From positions 2,294,001 through 2,358,000 of the forward strand of contig NZ_CP118269.1 in NCBI RefSeq assembly GCF_030062155.1: a DNA stretch of 64,000 bases, read 5' to 3'. Both the position numbers and the translations under genes were made by a program. Of the stretch, positions 38,093 to 45,965 are shown piece by piece (position 1 is the first letter of the stretch; every line of letters starts with the position of its first letter). Under the pieces are notes generated by a model. The model worked only from the letters and a program-made list of their open reading frames with translations. It was not told where the DNA came from and did no database searches. The stretch is from Pantoea sp. Lij88 (GTDB taxonomy: Bacteria; Pseudomonadota; Gammaproteobacteria; Enterobacterales; Enterobacteriaceae).

Positions 38093-39343
38093 TTAACGTT
38101 TGATAGCGAAACTGGCGGCGTAGGCGGCAGGATTGCTGCCATCCCAGACTTTGCCGTCGATCAGGGTGCTGCTGCGCATCTCACTGGCAGGCAATGCAAT
38201 CTGCCCGACGGCGCTGGCAGCCTGTTTGTAGATGTCGATGCGGTTGATCTGGCGGGCCACGGCGACGTAATCGGGATCGCGGGTGAGCAGTCCCCAGCGT
38301 TTCATCTGCGTCAGGAACCACATGCCGTCGGAGAGCCACGGAAAACTGACGTTACCGTTGTCGAAGAAGCGCATCGGATGCGCGTCCTGCCACGACTGTC
38401 CCAGGCCGTTCTGATACTGGCCGAGCATTCGCCCCTGCAGCGTTTCCACTTTGGTATTGATCCAGGCGCGCCCGGCTAACACCTGCGCGGTTTCACGGCG
38501 GTTATCGTCTGAGGCGTCGATCCAGCGCGCGGCCTCCAGCACGGCGGCGGTCAGCGCGCGGGCAGTATTAGGATTCTCTTTCACCCACTGCGCGCGGGTG
38601 CCGAGCACTTTTTCCGGATGCTCCGGCCAGATCTGCTGGCTGGTGGCGGCGGTAAAGCCGATGTTGTCGCTGATGGCGCGCTGGTTCCACGGCTCGCCGA
38701 CGCAGTAGCCGCTCATGTTGCCAATCTTCATGTTCATCACCATCTGCGGCGGCGGCACGACTACGGTGCGCACGTCGTCAAACGGATGAATCCCGGCATT
38801 GGCCAGCCAGTAGTAGAGCCACATGGCGTGCGTACTGGTGGGAAAGGTATGAGCGAAAGTCAGGCTGCCTTTAGGGCGGCTATCAACGGCTTTTTTCAGG
38901 CTGGCCGCATCGGTGACGCCACTGGCTTTCAGCTGGTTCGACAGGGTAATGGCCTGCCCGTTGTGATTGAGCGTCATCAGGTTCGCCATGTCGTGCTGCG
39001 GTCCCGCCACGCCAAGCTGCAGCGCGTAGATCATGCCGTAGAGCACATGCGCCGCATCCAGTTCGCCGGAGGTCAGCTTGTCGCGCACCGCCGCCCAGCT
39101 CGCCTCTTTGCTGACCGCAAGCGTCAGGCCATACTTCTTATCGAAGCCTTTTACCGACGCCATAACCACCGGCGCACAGTCGGTAAGCGGAATAAAGCCC
39201 ACCCGCACCTGCGCCTTTTCTGGCGCATCGGAACCTGCTGCCCAGACTGCATTTCGTAATCCCGGAACGATCCAGGCCGCACCCAGCGCAGCACCGGAGA
39301 TCAGCGCCTGACGTCGTGTCAGTGAAAATGGCGTTTTGCTCAT
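38093..39343 (-). CDS. nasF: Nitrate/nitrite-binding protein, Tat-exported
   Basis: A 416-residue NrtA-type substrate-binding protein. The N-terminus SLTRRQALISGAALGAAWIVPG holds a twin-arginine signal, usual for NrtA/NasF. The mature part has VRVGFIPLTDCAPVVMASVKG, YWLANAGIHP and GYCVGEPWNQRAI, the nitrate/bicarbonate-binding family signatures. ATG 39343 has AGGGGC eight bases upstream. The longer frame to 39451 would run through the leader terminator and is rejected. First structural gene of nasFEDCBA. Confidence 0.94.
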   Translation of the reverse strand: MSKTPFSLTRRQALISGAALGAAWIVPGLRNAVWAAGSDAPEKAQVRVGFIPLTDCAPVVMASVKGFDKKYGLTLAVSKEASWAAVRDKLTSGELDAAHVLYGMIYALQLGVAGPQHDMANLMTLNHNGQAITLSNQLKASGVTDAASLKKAVDSRPKGSLTFAHTFPTSTHAMWLYYWLANAGIHPFDDVRTVVVPPPQMVMNMKIGNMSGYCVGEPWNQRAISDNIGFTAATSQQIWPEHPEKVLGTRAQWVKENPNTARALTAAVLEAARWIDASDDNRRETAQVLAGRAWINTKVETLQGRMLGQYQNGLGQSWQDAHPMRFFDNGNVSFPWLSDGMWFLTQMKRWGLLTRDPDYVAVARQINRIDIYKQAASAVGQIALPASEMRSSTLIDGKVWDGSNPAAYAASFAIKR

Positions 39344-39365
39344 CAAGTTGCCCCTGAACAGAAAT

Positions 39366-39413
39366 AAAAAAAGGCGTCCTCCGACAAGCCGAAGCCTGCG
39401 GATGGACGCCTTT
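39366..39413 (-). terminator. nasF leader terminator (attenuator)
   Basis: Minus-strand AAAGGCGTCC / GGACGCCTTT closes a long hairpin with an inner helix capped by TTCG, followed by TTTTTTT. It lies upstream of nasF and downstream of its sigma54 promoter, so it must be read through to express the operon. In Klebsiella oxytoca NasR antiterminates at such a hairpin in response to nitrate or nitrite. Confidence 0.88.
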
Positions 39414-39420
39414 ATCCAAA

Positions 39421-39454
39421 GCACTGACCCCACCGCCATTGGCGGGAGCAATGC
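39421..39454 (-). promoter_or_regulatory. Upstream leader hairpin, probable NasR target
   Basis: Minus-strand GCATTG pairs with CAGTGC (one G-U) around an inner CCGCC/GGCGG helix. Placed between the predicted transcription start (about 39463) and the terminator, it occupies the position of the 1:2 stem-loop that NasR recognises in Klebsiella. I could not confirm the hexanucleotide loop expected for ANTAR targets. Confidence 0.55.
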
Positions 39455-39473
39455 GTACTCTCTGTAAGGTTAA

Positions 39474-39489
39474 AGCAAAGGGTGTGCCA
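39474..39489 (-). promoter_or_regulatory. Sigma54 promoter of nasFEDCBA
   Basis: Minus-strand TGGCAC-ACCCT-TTGCT is a full match to TGGCAC-N5-TTGCW. It predicts a start near 39463 and a leader of about 120 bases containing the two hairpins, as in the Klebsiella nasF leader. Confidence 0.88.
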
Positions 39490-39574
39490 GATCGCCGAAG
39501 CCGCGTGAATGCCGATCTGCGGGGACAGCCTGGTGAGAAATTAACCGTTTTTGCACGTTTCCGACGCAGATCAC

Positions 39575-39589
39575 GCACAAAGGCTGTGC
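39575..39589. promoter_or_regulatory. NtrC-type enhancer upstream of nasF
   Basis: GCAC-AAAGGCT-GTGC has the dyad and spacing of NtrC sites (GCAC-N7-GTGC) and lies about 90 bases upstream of the -24 element. A weaker half-match starts at GCAC 39553. Both lie beside the nasR stop region. NtrC control fits nitrogen-limited expression. Confidence 0.65.
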
Positions 39590-39605
39590 AGCTACCTCAT
39601 CCGGG

Positions 39606-40820
39606 TTAGGTGTCCAGGGTCTTCGCCACCGCCAGCACCGCCTGTGCGATTTCCAGTACCCGCTTGTTCTGATTCATCGCACTTTTGCGCAGCGCCTGCC
39701 AGGCGGCCTCTTCGCTGAACCCCTGCTGCTGCATCAGCCAGTGCTTGGCCTGATCGATCACCCGTCGCTCGTCGAGTGAGGCCCGCATCGACGCCAGCTC
39801 ATCCGCCTGCTGTTGCAGACGCTGCGACTGCTCACCAATCAGCGACAGCACCGAGCGCCCAAGCTGCGGGGCCAGGCCGTCACTGTTGAGTGCAGCCGCG
39901 CCGGGCAGCCAGTCAGCCCCGGAGACGTAGAGCGAGAAGTTGCTGTCGCCCCGAACGACCGGAAAGGCTGCCTGCTGCTGCGCCTGAGCAATCGCCTCAC
40001 GGCAGCGCTGCATCAGCGTGGCCGTCAGGGCATCTTCCAGCGTTTTCATCTGGTCCAGCCGCTCAGAGAGCAGAGAAAACCAGTGCAGCGCGCCGGTTTC
40101 ATCATACCGGCCGCCGGTGCAGGCGATACGCCGCAGACGTTCGATGTCCCGACCGGGCTGAGCCAGCGGCTGCCAGCATTCACAGGCGGCGCTGTCGGCA
40201 AATTCCCGGAAGGTGGTAAAACTCTGCTCCTGGGCCGCAATCAGGGCCACCATCTGGCTGCGCTGGTCAGGCGTAAACTGCCCCGCCGCAAAGCCAGCAG
40301 AGCCGATGGCCCGCTCCTGTCCGGCCAGCTCTTTGCCCTGCATAAAGCTGAACAGGGCGATAAGCGCGCGGGAAATGCCGGGATAGCTGGCGGTGTCGGC
40401 CGCCTCAAACACCAGATTGAGTAAGGTGCGGATCACCTGATTAAAGGCGGCCATCGCCGCAGCCTGATCCCGCTCACCCTGGCTGATTTGCTGACGCAGC
40501 GCGGGCAGACCGTCCAGCGCCTGAAGAGCGGCCGCAATCAGGTTGCAGAAGCGACTGTAGCCGGGCTGCGCCACGGCGGGCGGCAGCGCCCGATAAAAGT
40601 GCTGCAAACCGTCGCTGACCTCCTGCTGGCGGGCGAGACGTTCGGCGCTGAACAGCGTGCCGTCTGAGCAGATCCAGAGGTTGTTCGCGCCACGCTCACG
40701 CTGCAACCGATGAACCAGTTCACTGACGGCGGCCATCAGCTCGCCGGTCTCAAGCAGCCGTTGCAGGCTGGCAATATCGCTGTCACGCGAGGCCTGTAGC
40801 CAGGTCATGGCATCACTCAT
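39606..40820 (-). CDS. nasR: NasR, nitrate/nitrite-responsive antiterminator
   Basis: A 404-residue protein with an all-helical NIT nitrate/nitrite sensor domain (about 40-290; LQRERGANNLWICSDG near the start) and a C-terminal ANTAR RNA-binding domain (about 335-395: LDERRVIDQAKHWLMQQQGF, AWQALRKSAMNQNKRVLEIA). Binding of nitrate or nitrite should let it bind the nasF leader and prevent termination. It is directly upstream of nasF on the same strand, as in Klebsiella oxytoca. AGAGGTGAG precedes the start. Confidence 0.95.
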   Translation of the reverse strand: MSDAMTWLQASRDSDIASLQRLLETGELMAAVSELVHRLQRERGANNLWICSDGTLFSAERLARQQEVSDGLQHFYRALPPAVAQPGYSRFCNLIAAALQALDGLPALRQQISQGERDQAAAMAAFNQVIRTLLNLVFEAADTASYPGISRALIALFSFMQGKELAGQERAIGSAGFAAGQFTPDQRSQMVALIAAQEQSFTTFREFADSAACECWQPLAQPGRDIERLRRIACTGGRYDETGALHWFSLLSERLDQMKTLEDALTATLMQRCREAIAQAQQQAAFPVVRGDSNFSLYVSGADWLPGAAALNSDGLAPQLGRSVLSLIGEQSQRLQQQADELASMRASLDERRVIDQAKHWLMQQQGFSEEAAWQALRKSAMNQNKRVLEIAQAVLAVAKTLDT

Positions 40821-41146
40821 TGCTCACCTCTGTGTAGTTAAAACCTTTCTGTAGCAAAAGGCGTGCCGCTTTCCGGAAAAAAAGGGGCCACAACAGAGGC
40901 GTTAATTCTGATTTTGATGAGATTCTTAACACAAACTGATAAATTTTTTCGGCAACAAGTTATTAGTAAATCTTAATAGTTTCCAATCGGATTCATTGCA
41001 TGTCAGAATGCGCGGCACTGTTCTCAATCAGTTTGTCTCTGCGATAATTCAGTTCGCTTTAACTATCACATTAGCTGGCGATTTTCTGACACCGAAACCC
41101 GCCTGTAAAGCGCCCGCTATCACGCATCGGCAGTGGGTGCAATGGT
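40821..41146. other. Divergent intergenic region, nasR / SH3-tss operon
   Basis: AT-rich gap between the divergent nasR gene and the tss-like operon. I see no gene and no clear sigma54 site; several TTAATA/TAAATC stretches could be nasR promoter elements but none is convincing. Confidence 0.35.
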
Positions 41147-41174
41147 TTGAATTCTCAAAAGTCTTAGGTAGACT
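41147..41174 (+). promoter_or_regulatory. Candidate sigma70 promoter of the tss-like operon
   Basis: TTGAAT (41147-41152), a 16-base spacer and TAGACT (41169-41174) upstream of the SH3 lipoprotein gene. The match is moderate; it predicts a leader of about 130 bases. Confidence 0.35.
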
Positions 41175-41308
41175 GAACACGTTACTATCCTGATGTAAAC
41201 TGACCTTTTTTTGAAAAACAGAATTTCGGCACGATGCGGCGCGACAAACAGCGCCTCCTGGCATCGGGCCCGGCAACATGCAGATACTTTGATGAGATCA
41301 CGAGGAAC

Positions 41309-41800
41309 ATGGTGAAAAAGAGTCTTGCGTTAACACTGCTGGCGGTTCTTACCCTGGCAGGCTGTAAGGCCCCGCCGCCGCCCGTCACTGACGATACGCT
41401 GGTCACCAGCGAAATTAACGGCGTCAAACTGGTCCATCGACACGCTGTCGCGGCACCGACTGAATTTGAGCCGGTCAATCAGACCTGGCGCGCACTCTAT
41501 GGTGCTTCCGTCATGACCTCGCCGGATTACGGCGGCAAAGTGGTTCGCTATCTCGAAACGGGTAAACCGTTTGAAGTATTAGGTAATGTGGAACACAGCT
41601 GGCTGGCGATTGCTGACCAGGCTGACGGCCCGCTGATCGGCTATGTGCCGCTTAAAGCAGGCGTGGCGAGCGATCGTTATGATGCGACGGTGCAGAGCGA
41701 TCGTCCCCGTCCCCGCAAAACCAAACAGGTCTGTGTGGCCGTCGGCGGTGCCAGCAAAGCCTGCCGGACTAACGATACCGCGACCTGGATCTTAGACTGA
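41309..41800 (+). CDS. SH3-domain lipoprotein at the head of the tss-like operon
   Basis: A 163-residue lipoprotein: signal MVKKSLALTLLAVLTLAGC, lipobox Cys at 19. A bacterial SH3-like domain (about 55-115: YGASVMTSPDYGGKVVRYLETG...SWLAIADQADGPLIGYVPL) follows, then a basic segment and two Cys near the C-terminus (VCVAVGG, KACRTN). Such domains often bind cell-wall peptides. GAGGAAC precedes ATG 41309; the longer frame from 41234 is rejected. It lies 85 bases before tssL in the same direction. It is not TssJ: it lacks the transthyretin-like pattern. Confidence 0.75.
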   Translation: MVKKSLALTLLAVLTLAGCKAPPPPVTDDTLVTSEINGVKLVHRHAVAAPTEFEPVNQTWRALYGASVMTSPDYGGKVVRYLETGKPFEVLGNVEHSWLAIADQADGPLIGYVPLKAGVASDRYDATVQSDRPRPRKTKQVCVAVGGASKACRTNDTATWILD

Positions 41801-41885
41801 ATATGAAATCCGGCGCATATTGCCCGCAGCACCGTCCCGGGCTGTGGGTACAGGGATTGGCCATTGGCTGGAAGATCACTAATTA

Positions 41886-43103
41886 ATGACTGTGGAATCC
41901 CCTGCGCGTGAGGCGACCCCCTCAGGCAATGAGAATCTATTACTTCAGGCTGCGGCGCCACTGCTGAACGCGGTGGTGCAAATTCGTCAGGCAGCCACCC
42001 ACGACGACCCTGCGGGTCTGCGCCAGTCTCTGATCGATGAAATCCGCCAGTTTGAACAACGCTGTAAACAGGCAGGACTGCCGTTTGAGATGATTATCGG
42101 CGCGCGTTACTGCATCTGCAGCGCGCTGGATGAAGCGGCAGCGCAAACCCCCTGGGGCACGCGCGGCGTCTGGTCCGGCAACGGCATGCTGGTCACCTTC
42201 CACAATGAAAGCTGGGGCGGCGAAAAATTCTTTCAGCTGCTGTCGCGCATTTCCCAAAGCCCGCAACAGCACCTCTGGCTGCTGGAAGTGGTGCAGTACT
42301 GCCTGCTGCTGGGCTTTGAAGGCCGCTATCGCGGCAGTGAAAATGGTCGTGCTCAGTGCGACGGAATCCGTAAACGCCTGAAAACCCTGATTGATGAAAC
42401 ACGCGCCCAGCGTCAGACCCCGCAACCGCCACTGGTGGAGGTGCATCCGCTGGTGAGCACCCTCGCCCGTCCGATGGTGCCGCTCTGGGCCTGCGCCATG
42501 CTGGTCGCGCTGATTGGCTGCCTGATCTACAGCGGCCTGAACTGGCGGCTCGGCAACGCTGCCGAACCGCTGCTGCGCACTATCTATCAGACGCCGCTGC
42601 CGCAGATTACCGCTGGCCGCCGTCCCTCTTCCCCGCAGGCGCTGCTCGATCTGCGTCAGCGCCTGAATGATGTGATCGCCGCCGGACAACTCGAAGTCAG
42701 CGATGGTGCTTTTGGCAGCAAAGTGATTATTCCGGCGGACAAGCTGTTTGCCGAGCAAGGCACGGTGATCAATCCGGTAGGCCGCGCGCTGCTGGCCCGC
42801 GTCTCAAACGCCATGAAAGATGTTAAAGGCACCATTCTGGTCTCGGTGTTTACCGACGATCATCCGGTGGATAACAGCCGCTTTGCCTCCAGCTATGAGT
42901 TCTCTTTTGCCCGCGCCCGTGCGATTACCCAGCTGTTACAGGTTCAGCTGAATGACGGGCATACGGTTCGCTCTGAAGGCCGCGGCGACAGCGACCCGCT
43001 GCTGCCCAACGACAGCAGCGAAAACCGGACCCGCAACCGCCGCGTTGAAATCACCCTGTTTGCCGCGCCTGAAACGCTCAGTAATCATCAAGGAGCACAA
43101 TGA
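41886..43103 (+). CDS. tssL: TssL-like (DotU) protein with OmpA/peptidoglycan-binding domain
   Basis: Inner-membrane component of type VI secretion membrane complexes. The 405-residue product has a cytoplasmic DotU domain (about 17-185: RYCICSALDEAAAQTPWG, FFQLLSRI, LLEVVQYCLLLGFEGRYRG), one TM at about 197-217, and a periplasmic OmpA-like domain (about 270-390) with NSRFASSYEFSFARARAI and NRTRNRRVEITL, expected to hold peptidoglycan. This is the extended TssL type. The stop overlaps the next ATG (ATGATG), indicating coupling to tssM. Confidence 0.93.
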   Translation: MTVESPAREATPSGNENLLLQAAAPLLNAVVQIRQAATHDDPAGLRQSLIDEIRQFEQRCKQAGLPFEMIIGARYCICSALDEAAAQTPWGTRGVWSGNGMLVTFHNESWGGEKFFQLLSRISQSPQQHLWLLEVVQYCLLLGFEGRYRGSENGRAQCDGIRKRLKTLIDETRAQRQTPQPPLVEVHPLVSTLARPMVPLWACAMLVALIGCLIYSGLNWRLGNAAEPLLRTIYQTPLPQITAGRRPSSPQALLDLRQRLNDVIAAGQLEVSDGAFGSKVIIPADKLFAEQGTVINPVGRALLARVSNAMKDVKGTILVSVFTDDHPVDNSRFASSYEFSFARARAITQLLQVQLNDGHTVRSEGRGDSDPLLPNDSSENRTRNRRVEITLFAAPETLSNHQGAQ

Positions 43104-45217
43104 TGCGCGTCTCCCTTCGTCTGCTGCTAACGCACCGCCTGCTGTGGAGCTTTATCGGCGTCACGGCGCTGAGCTGTCTGGTCTGGATGCTGGGCCCGTT
43201 CTGGTCATGGGGCGAGTCACGCCCGCTGGAACCGGTTCTGCCTCGTCAGCTCACCGTGAGTGCCCTCTATTTTCTCTGGATTCTGTTCCAGCTGATCCCC
43301 TCGCTTTACCGTGCCTGGTTTAACAGCCGCCTGCTGACCCAGCTTGAACTGGCGGGCCACGAGGATTCGGCGGAACGGCAGATGACCGAAGAGCGGCTCA
43401 ACCAGCGCTTCAGTGAAGCCGCGATGCAGCTGAAACGCACCCAGTTTGGCCGTCGTCACAGCGGCAGTCTGCTGTCACGCTTTAACGCTAATTATCTCTA
43501 TCAGCTGCCCTGGTATCTGGTGATGGGTGCGCCTGGCGCCGGTAAAACGACCGCGCTGTTTAATGCGGGCCTTGAATTTCCGCTGACCGATACGCTCGGC
43601 AAACAGGCGATTCGTGGCGTCGGTGGCACCCGCAACTGCGACTGGTGGTTCACTGACAGCGCGGTGCTGATCGATACCGCCGGCCGTTATGCGCTGCAGG
43701 AGAGCCAGCGTGTGCGCGATGCGGCGGAGTGGCACAGCTTTATTAATCTGCTGAAACGCTATCGCACCCGCCAGCCGATTAACGGCGTGATTATGACGAT
43801 CAGCGTCGCCGACCTGCTGAGTGATTCTGCCGAGGCGCGTTTCGCCCAGGCCAGCGCGCTGCGTGAGCGCATGGCGGAACTGCATCAGCAGACCGGCATT
43901 CACTTCCCGGTTTATGTGATGGTGACCAAAACCGATCTGCTGAAAGGCTTTATGAGCTACTTCGGCTCCATGGATAAAGCGCGGCGTGACGCCATCTGGG
44001 GCTTCACGTTTAACTGGGATCTCGGCAAGCCGCACAAAGATGACTGGCATCGCCATTTTGGTCAGCAGTTCCAGCGGCTGGAAGAAAATCTCCAGCAGGA
44101 TCTGGCTGAGCAGATGACCCTTGAGCGCGACCTGAACGAGCGTGCGGAATGTTTCCTCTTCCCGCAGGAGTTTGCCTCGTTGCGTCCGCTGCTGAATGAA
44201 TATCTGGATATCGTCTTTTCTGACCATCAGGATGCGGTTGCCTGGAGTCCGCGCGGCCTGTTCTTCACCAGCGGAACCCAGGAAGGTCTGCCGTTTGATC
44301 GGGTGATGGGTGAACTGAGCCGCAAGCTGCAGTTGCGCCAGGCAGGCGATCACTCGATTGCGGCCTGGGACAGCGTTAATCGCAATAGTCCGATTCCCGG
44401 CAACAAAGGCCAGAGCTTCTTTATTCGTGACCTGCTGAGCGATCTCATTTTCAAAGAGAGCGGTCTGGCGGGCAGTAATCGCCGCTGGGAGTACCGCAAT
44501 CAGCTGTTCCACTGGATTGGCTACGGCGTGCTGGCCGGCGCGCTGCTGATCGCCTCCAGTCTGTGGGGCCTGAGTTACTACCAGAATCAACATTATCTGC
44601 AACAGGTGGCTGCGCGGGTACCCGCGATTCGTGAGCAGAGTCAGCAGGTGATTCATCAGCCTGCTGATAATATTTTTGATCTGCTACCCTTTCTGAATAA
44701 CCTGGTGAAGCTGCCGCTGTCGGAACGTTTTTCTCTCGATAATCCGCCGCTTACTATGCGGGCGGGCTTGTATCGCGGCAGTCAGGTCAGCGATGCTGCC
44801 TGGGTGCTTTATCAAAATGCGCTTAAGTCTTTGTTGCTGCCGCGCGTGGCGCAGCAGATCACCAACATTCTGCGTAACGATCCGGGTGATGATAACGCCT
44901 ACAGCCGCAATGCGCTGCGCGCCTATCAGATGCTCTATCAACCACGTAATTATGACGGCGAGTTTTTACGGGCCTGGCTGCTGCAAAATCTCCAGCGCTC
45001 ACTGCCCGATACGGTCAGTGCCCGCGATCTGCAGCAGCTCGACTGGCACCTCAGCCAGCTGCTGGATCAGCAGATTCAGTCGTCGCCTTATGCACGTGAT
45101 AATGCACTGATGATGCGCAAGCTGGCGGATAATCTGAAAATTGCGGGCGAAGCGGGTTCTGTGCTGGCGGTAACGCCTCTGCACCCGGCCCCGCGGTCAA
45201 ACTCGCATAGCGAGTAA
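43100..45217 (+). CDS. tssM: Short TssM (IcmF) lacking its C-terminal periplasmic domains
   Basis: A 705-residue IcmF/TssM protein; usual length is about 1,100-1,200. Present: two N-terminal TM segments (about 14-35 and 52-72), a cytoplasmic NTPase-like domain with an intact Walker A GAPGAGKT (143-150) and LIDTAGRYAL, the IcmF region (GFTFNWDLGK, FLFPQEFASLRPLL), TM3 at about 472-494, and some 210 periplasmic residues. The distal periplasmic part that binds TssJ and reaches the outer membrane is missing. The end is clean: tagF starts 13 bases later and no tssM remnant follows. Confidence 0.88.
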   Translation: MMRVSLRLLLTHRLLWSFIGVTALSCLVWMLGPFWSWGESRPLEPVLPRQLTVSALYFLWILFQLIPSLYRAWFNSRLLTQLELAGHEDSAERQMTEERLNQRFSEAAMQLKRTQFGRRHSGSLLSRFNANYLYQLPWYLVMGAPGAGKTTALFNAGLEFPLTDTLGKQAIRGVGGTRNCDWWFTDSAVLIDTAGRYALQESQRVRDAAEWHSFINLLKRYRTRQPINGVIMTISVADLLSDSAEARFAQASALRERMAELHQQTGIHFPVYVMVTKTDLLKGFMSYFGSMDKARRDAIWGFTFNWDLGKPHKDDWHRHFGQQFQRLEENLQQDLAEQMTLERDLNERAECFLFPQEFASLRPLLNEYLDIVFSDHQDAVAWSPRGLFFTSGTQEGLPFDRVMGELSRKLQLRQAGDHSIAAWDSVNRNSPIPGNKGQSFFIRDLLSDLIFKESGLAGSNRRWEYRNQLFHWIGYGVLAGALLIASSLWGLSYYQNQHYLQQVAARVPAIREQSQQVIHQPADNIFDLLPFLNNLVKLPLSERFSLDNPPLTMRAGLYRGSQVSDAAWVLYQNALKSLLLPRVAQQITNILRNDPGDDNAYSRNALRAYQMLYQPRNYDGEFLRAWLLQNLQRSLPDTVSARDLQQLDWHLSQLLDQQIQSSPYARDNALMMRKLADNLKIAGEAGSVLAVTPLHPAPRSNSHSE

Positions 45218-45230
45218 TGGTGAGGTGAAC

Positions 45231-45929
45231 ATGGCTGCTTACACGGCCCCCGGCTGGTATGGCAAGCTGCCGTCGACCGGTGACTTTCTGCACCATCGGC
45301 TGAGCGAGCAACAGATTAGCCCCTGGAATCACTGGTTCCAGCAGGGACTGATGCACTGGCATCAGCAGGCCTGGTCCTTCAGCGCCAACTTTCTTCACGC
45401 GCCGGTGTGGAATTTTGTTCTGCCGGTAACCGCGACCCGGCCACAGATACAGATGGGCTGTTTACTGCCCTCCTGCGACCGCGTGGGGCGCGCCTGGCCG
45501 CTGCTGGCCCTGCACAGCTTTCCGCTGGCGCAGTGGCATCCGGCGCAGCTGACCATCTCCGGCGACTGGTTTCAGGATCTGGGCGCGACGCTGTTACAGG
45601 CGGTTCAGACCCCGCTGAATGGCGAGCAGTTAGAGCAGCAGATTCAGGCATTGCCGCCGCTGCTGGTGCCCGCCCGGAAGCCCTCTGAAATTATGGATGT
45701 GCTCGGTTTTCAGGATCTGCCCTGCACGCTGAGCTGGCGTGAGGTGGCGGAACGTTTCGATCCTCAGCAGCATATGAGCTACTGGTGGAGTAACCGCAGT
45801 GATGGGTTTGTCCATGCGACCCACAAGCACAGCGGCAACCTCACCGCGCAACTATTTTCGTTACTGTTTAACCCGGCGGCAGGTTCACAGCCGGGACGTA
45901 ATGGCCTCTATCCTCCGATGTTCGAGTGA
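45231..45929 (+). CDS. tagF: TagF-like T6SS regulatory protein
   Basis: A 232-residue TagF/ImpM family (DUF2094) protein, identified by the opening APGWYGKLPSTGDFLHHRL and by GCLLPSCDRVGRAWPLL. In Pseudomonas TagF represses T6SS assembly post-translationally by acting on the FHA protein, counteracting the Thr-phosphorylation pathway. ATG 45231 follows GAGG by about six bases; the GTG at 45225 overlaps the site. Here TagF is separate and not fused to PppA as it is in some species. Confidence 0.9.
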   Translation: MAAYTAPGWYGKLPSTGDFLHHRLSEQQISPWNHWFQQGLMHWHQQAWSFSANFLHAPVWNFVLPVTATRPQIQMGCLLPSCDRVGRAWPLLALHSFPLAQWHPAQLTISGDWFQDLGATLLQAVQTPLNGEQLEQQIQALPPLLVPARKPSEIMDVLGFQDLPCTLSWREVAERFDPQQHMSYWWSNRSDGFVHATHKHSGNLTAQLFSLLFNPAAGSQPGRNGLYPPMFE

Positions 45930-45965
45930 GGCCGGATGCGTTTGCCGTTTAATCTGGGATAACTC

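Noticed and set aside
39344..39451. 36-residue N-terminal extension of nasF
   Set aside because: It would translate through the leader terminator hairpin and place residues before a normal Tat signal; ATG 39343 has a good ribosome binding site.
43475..44656. 393-codon minus-strand frame inside tssM
   Set aside because: Antisense to intact Walker A and TM coding sequence, with no start signal or recognisable content.
45218..45230. Frameshifted remnant of the tssM C-terminus
   Set aside because: I looked for continuing TssM sequence after the stop; only 13 bases separate it from tagF, so the missing domain is absent and not out of frame.
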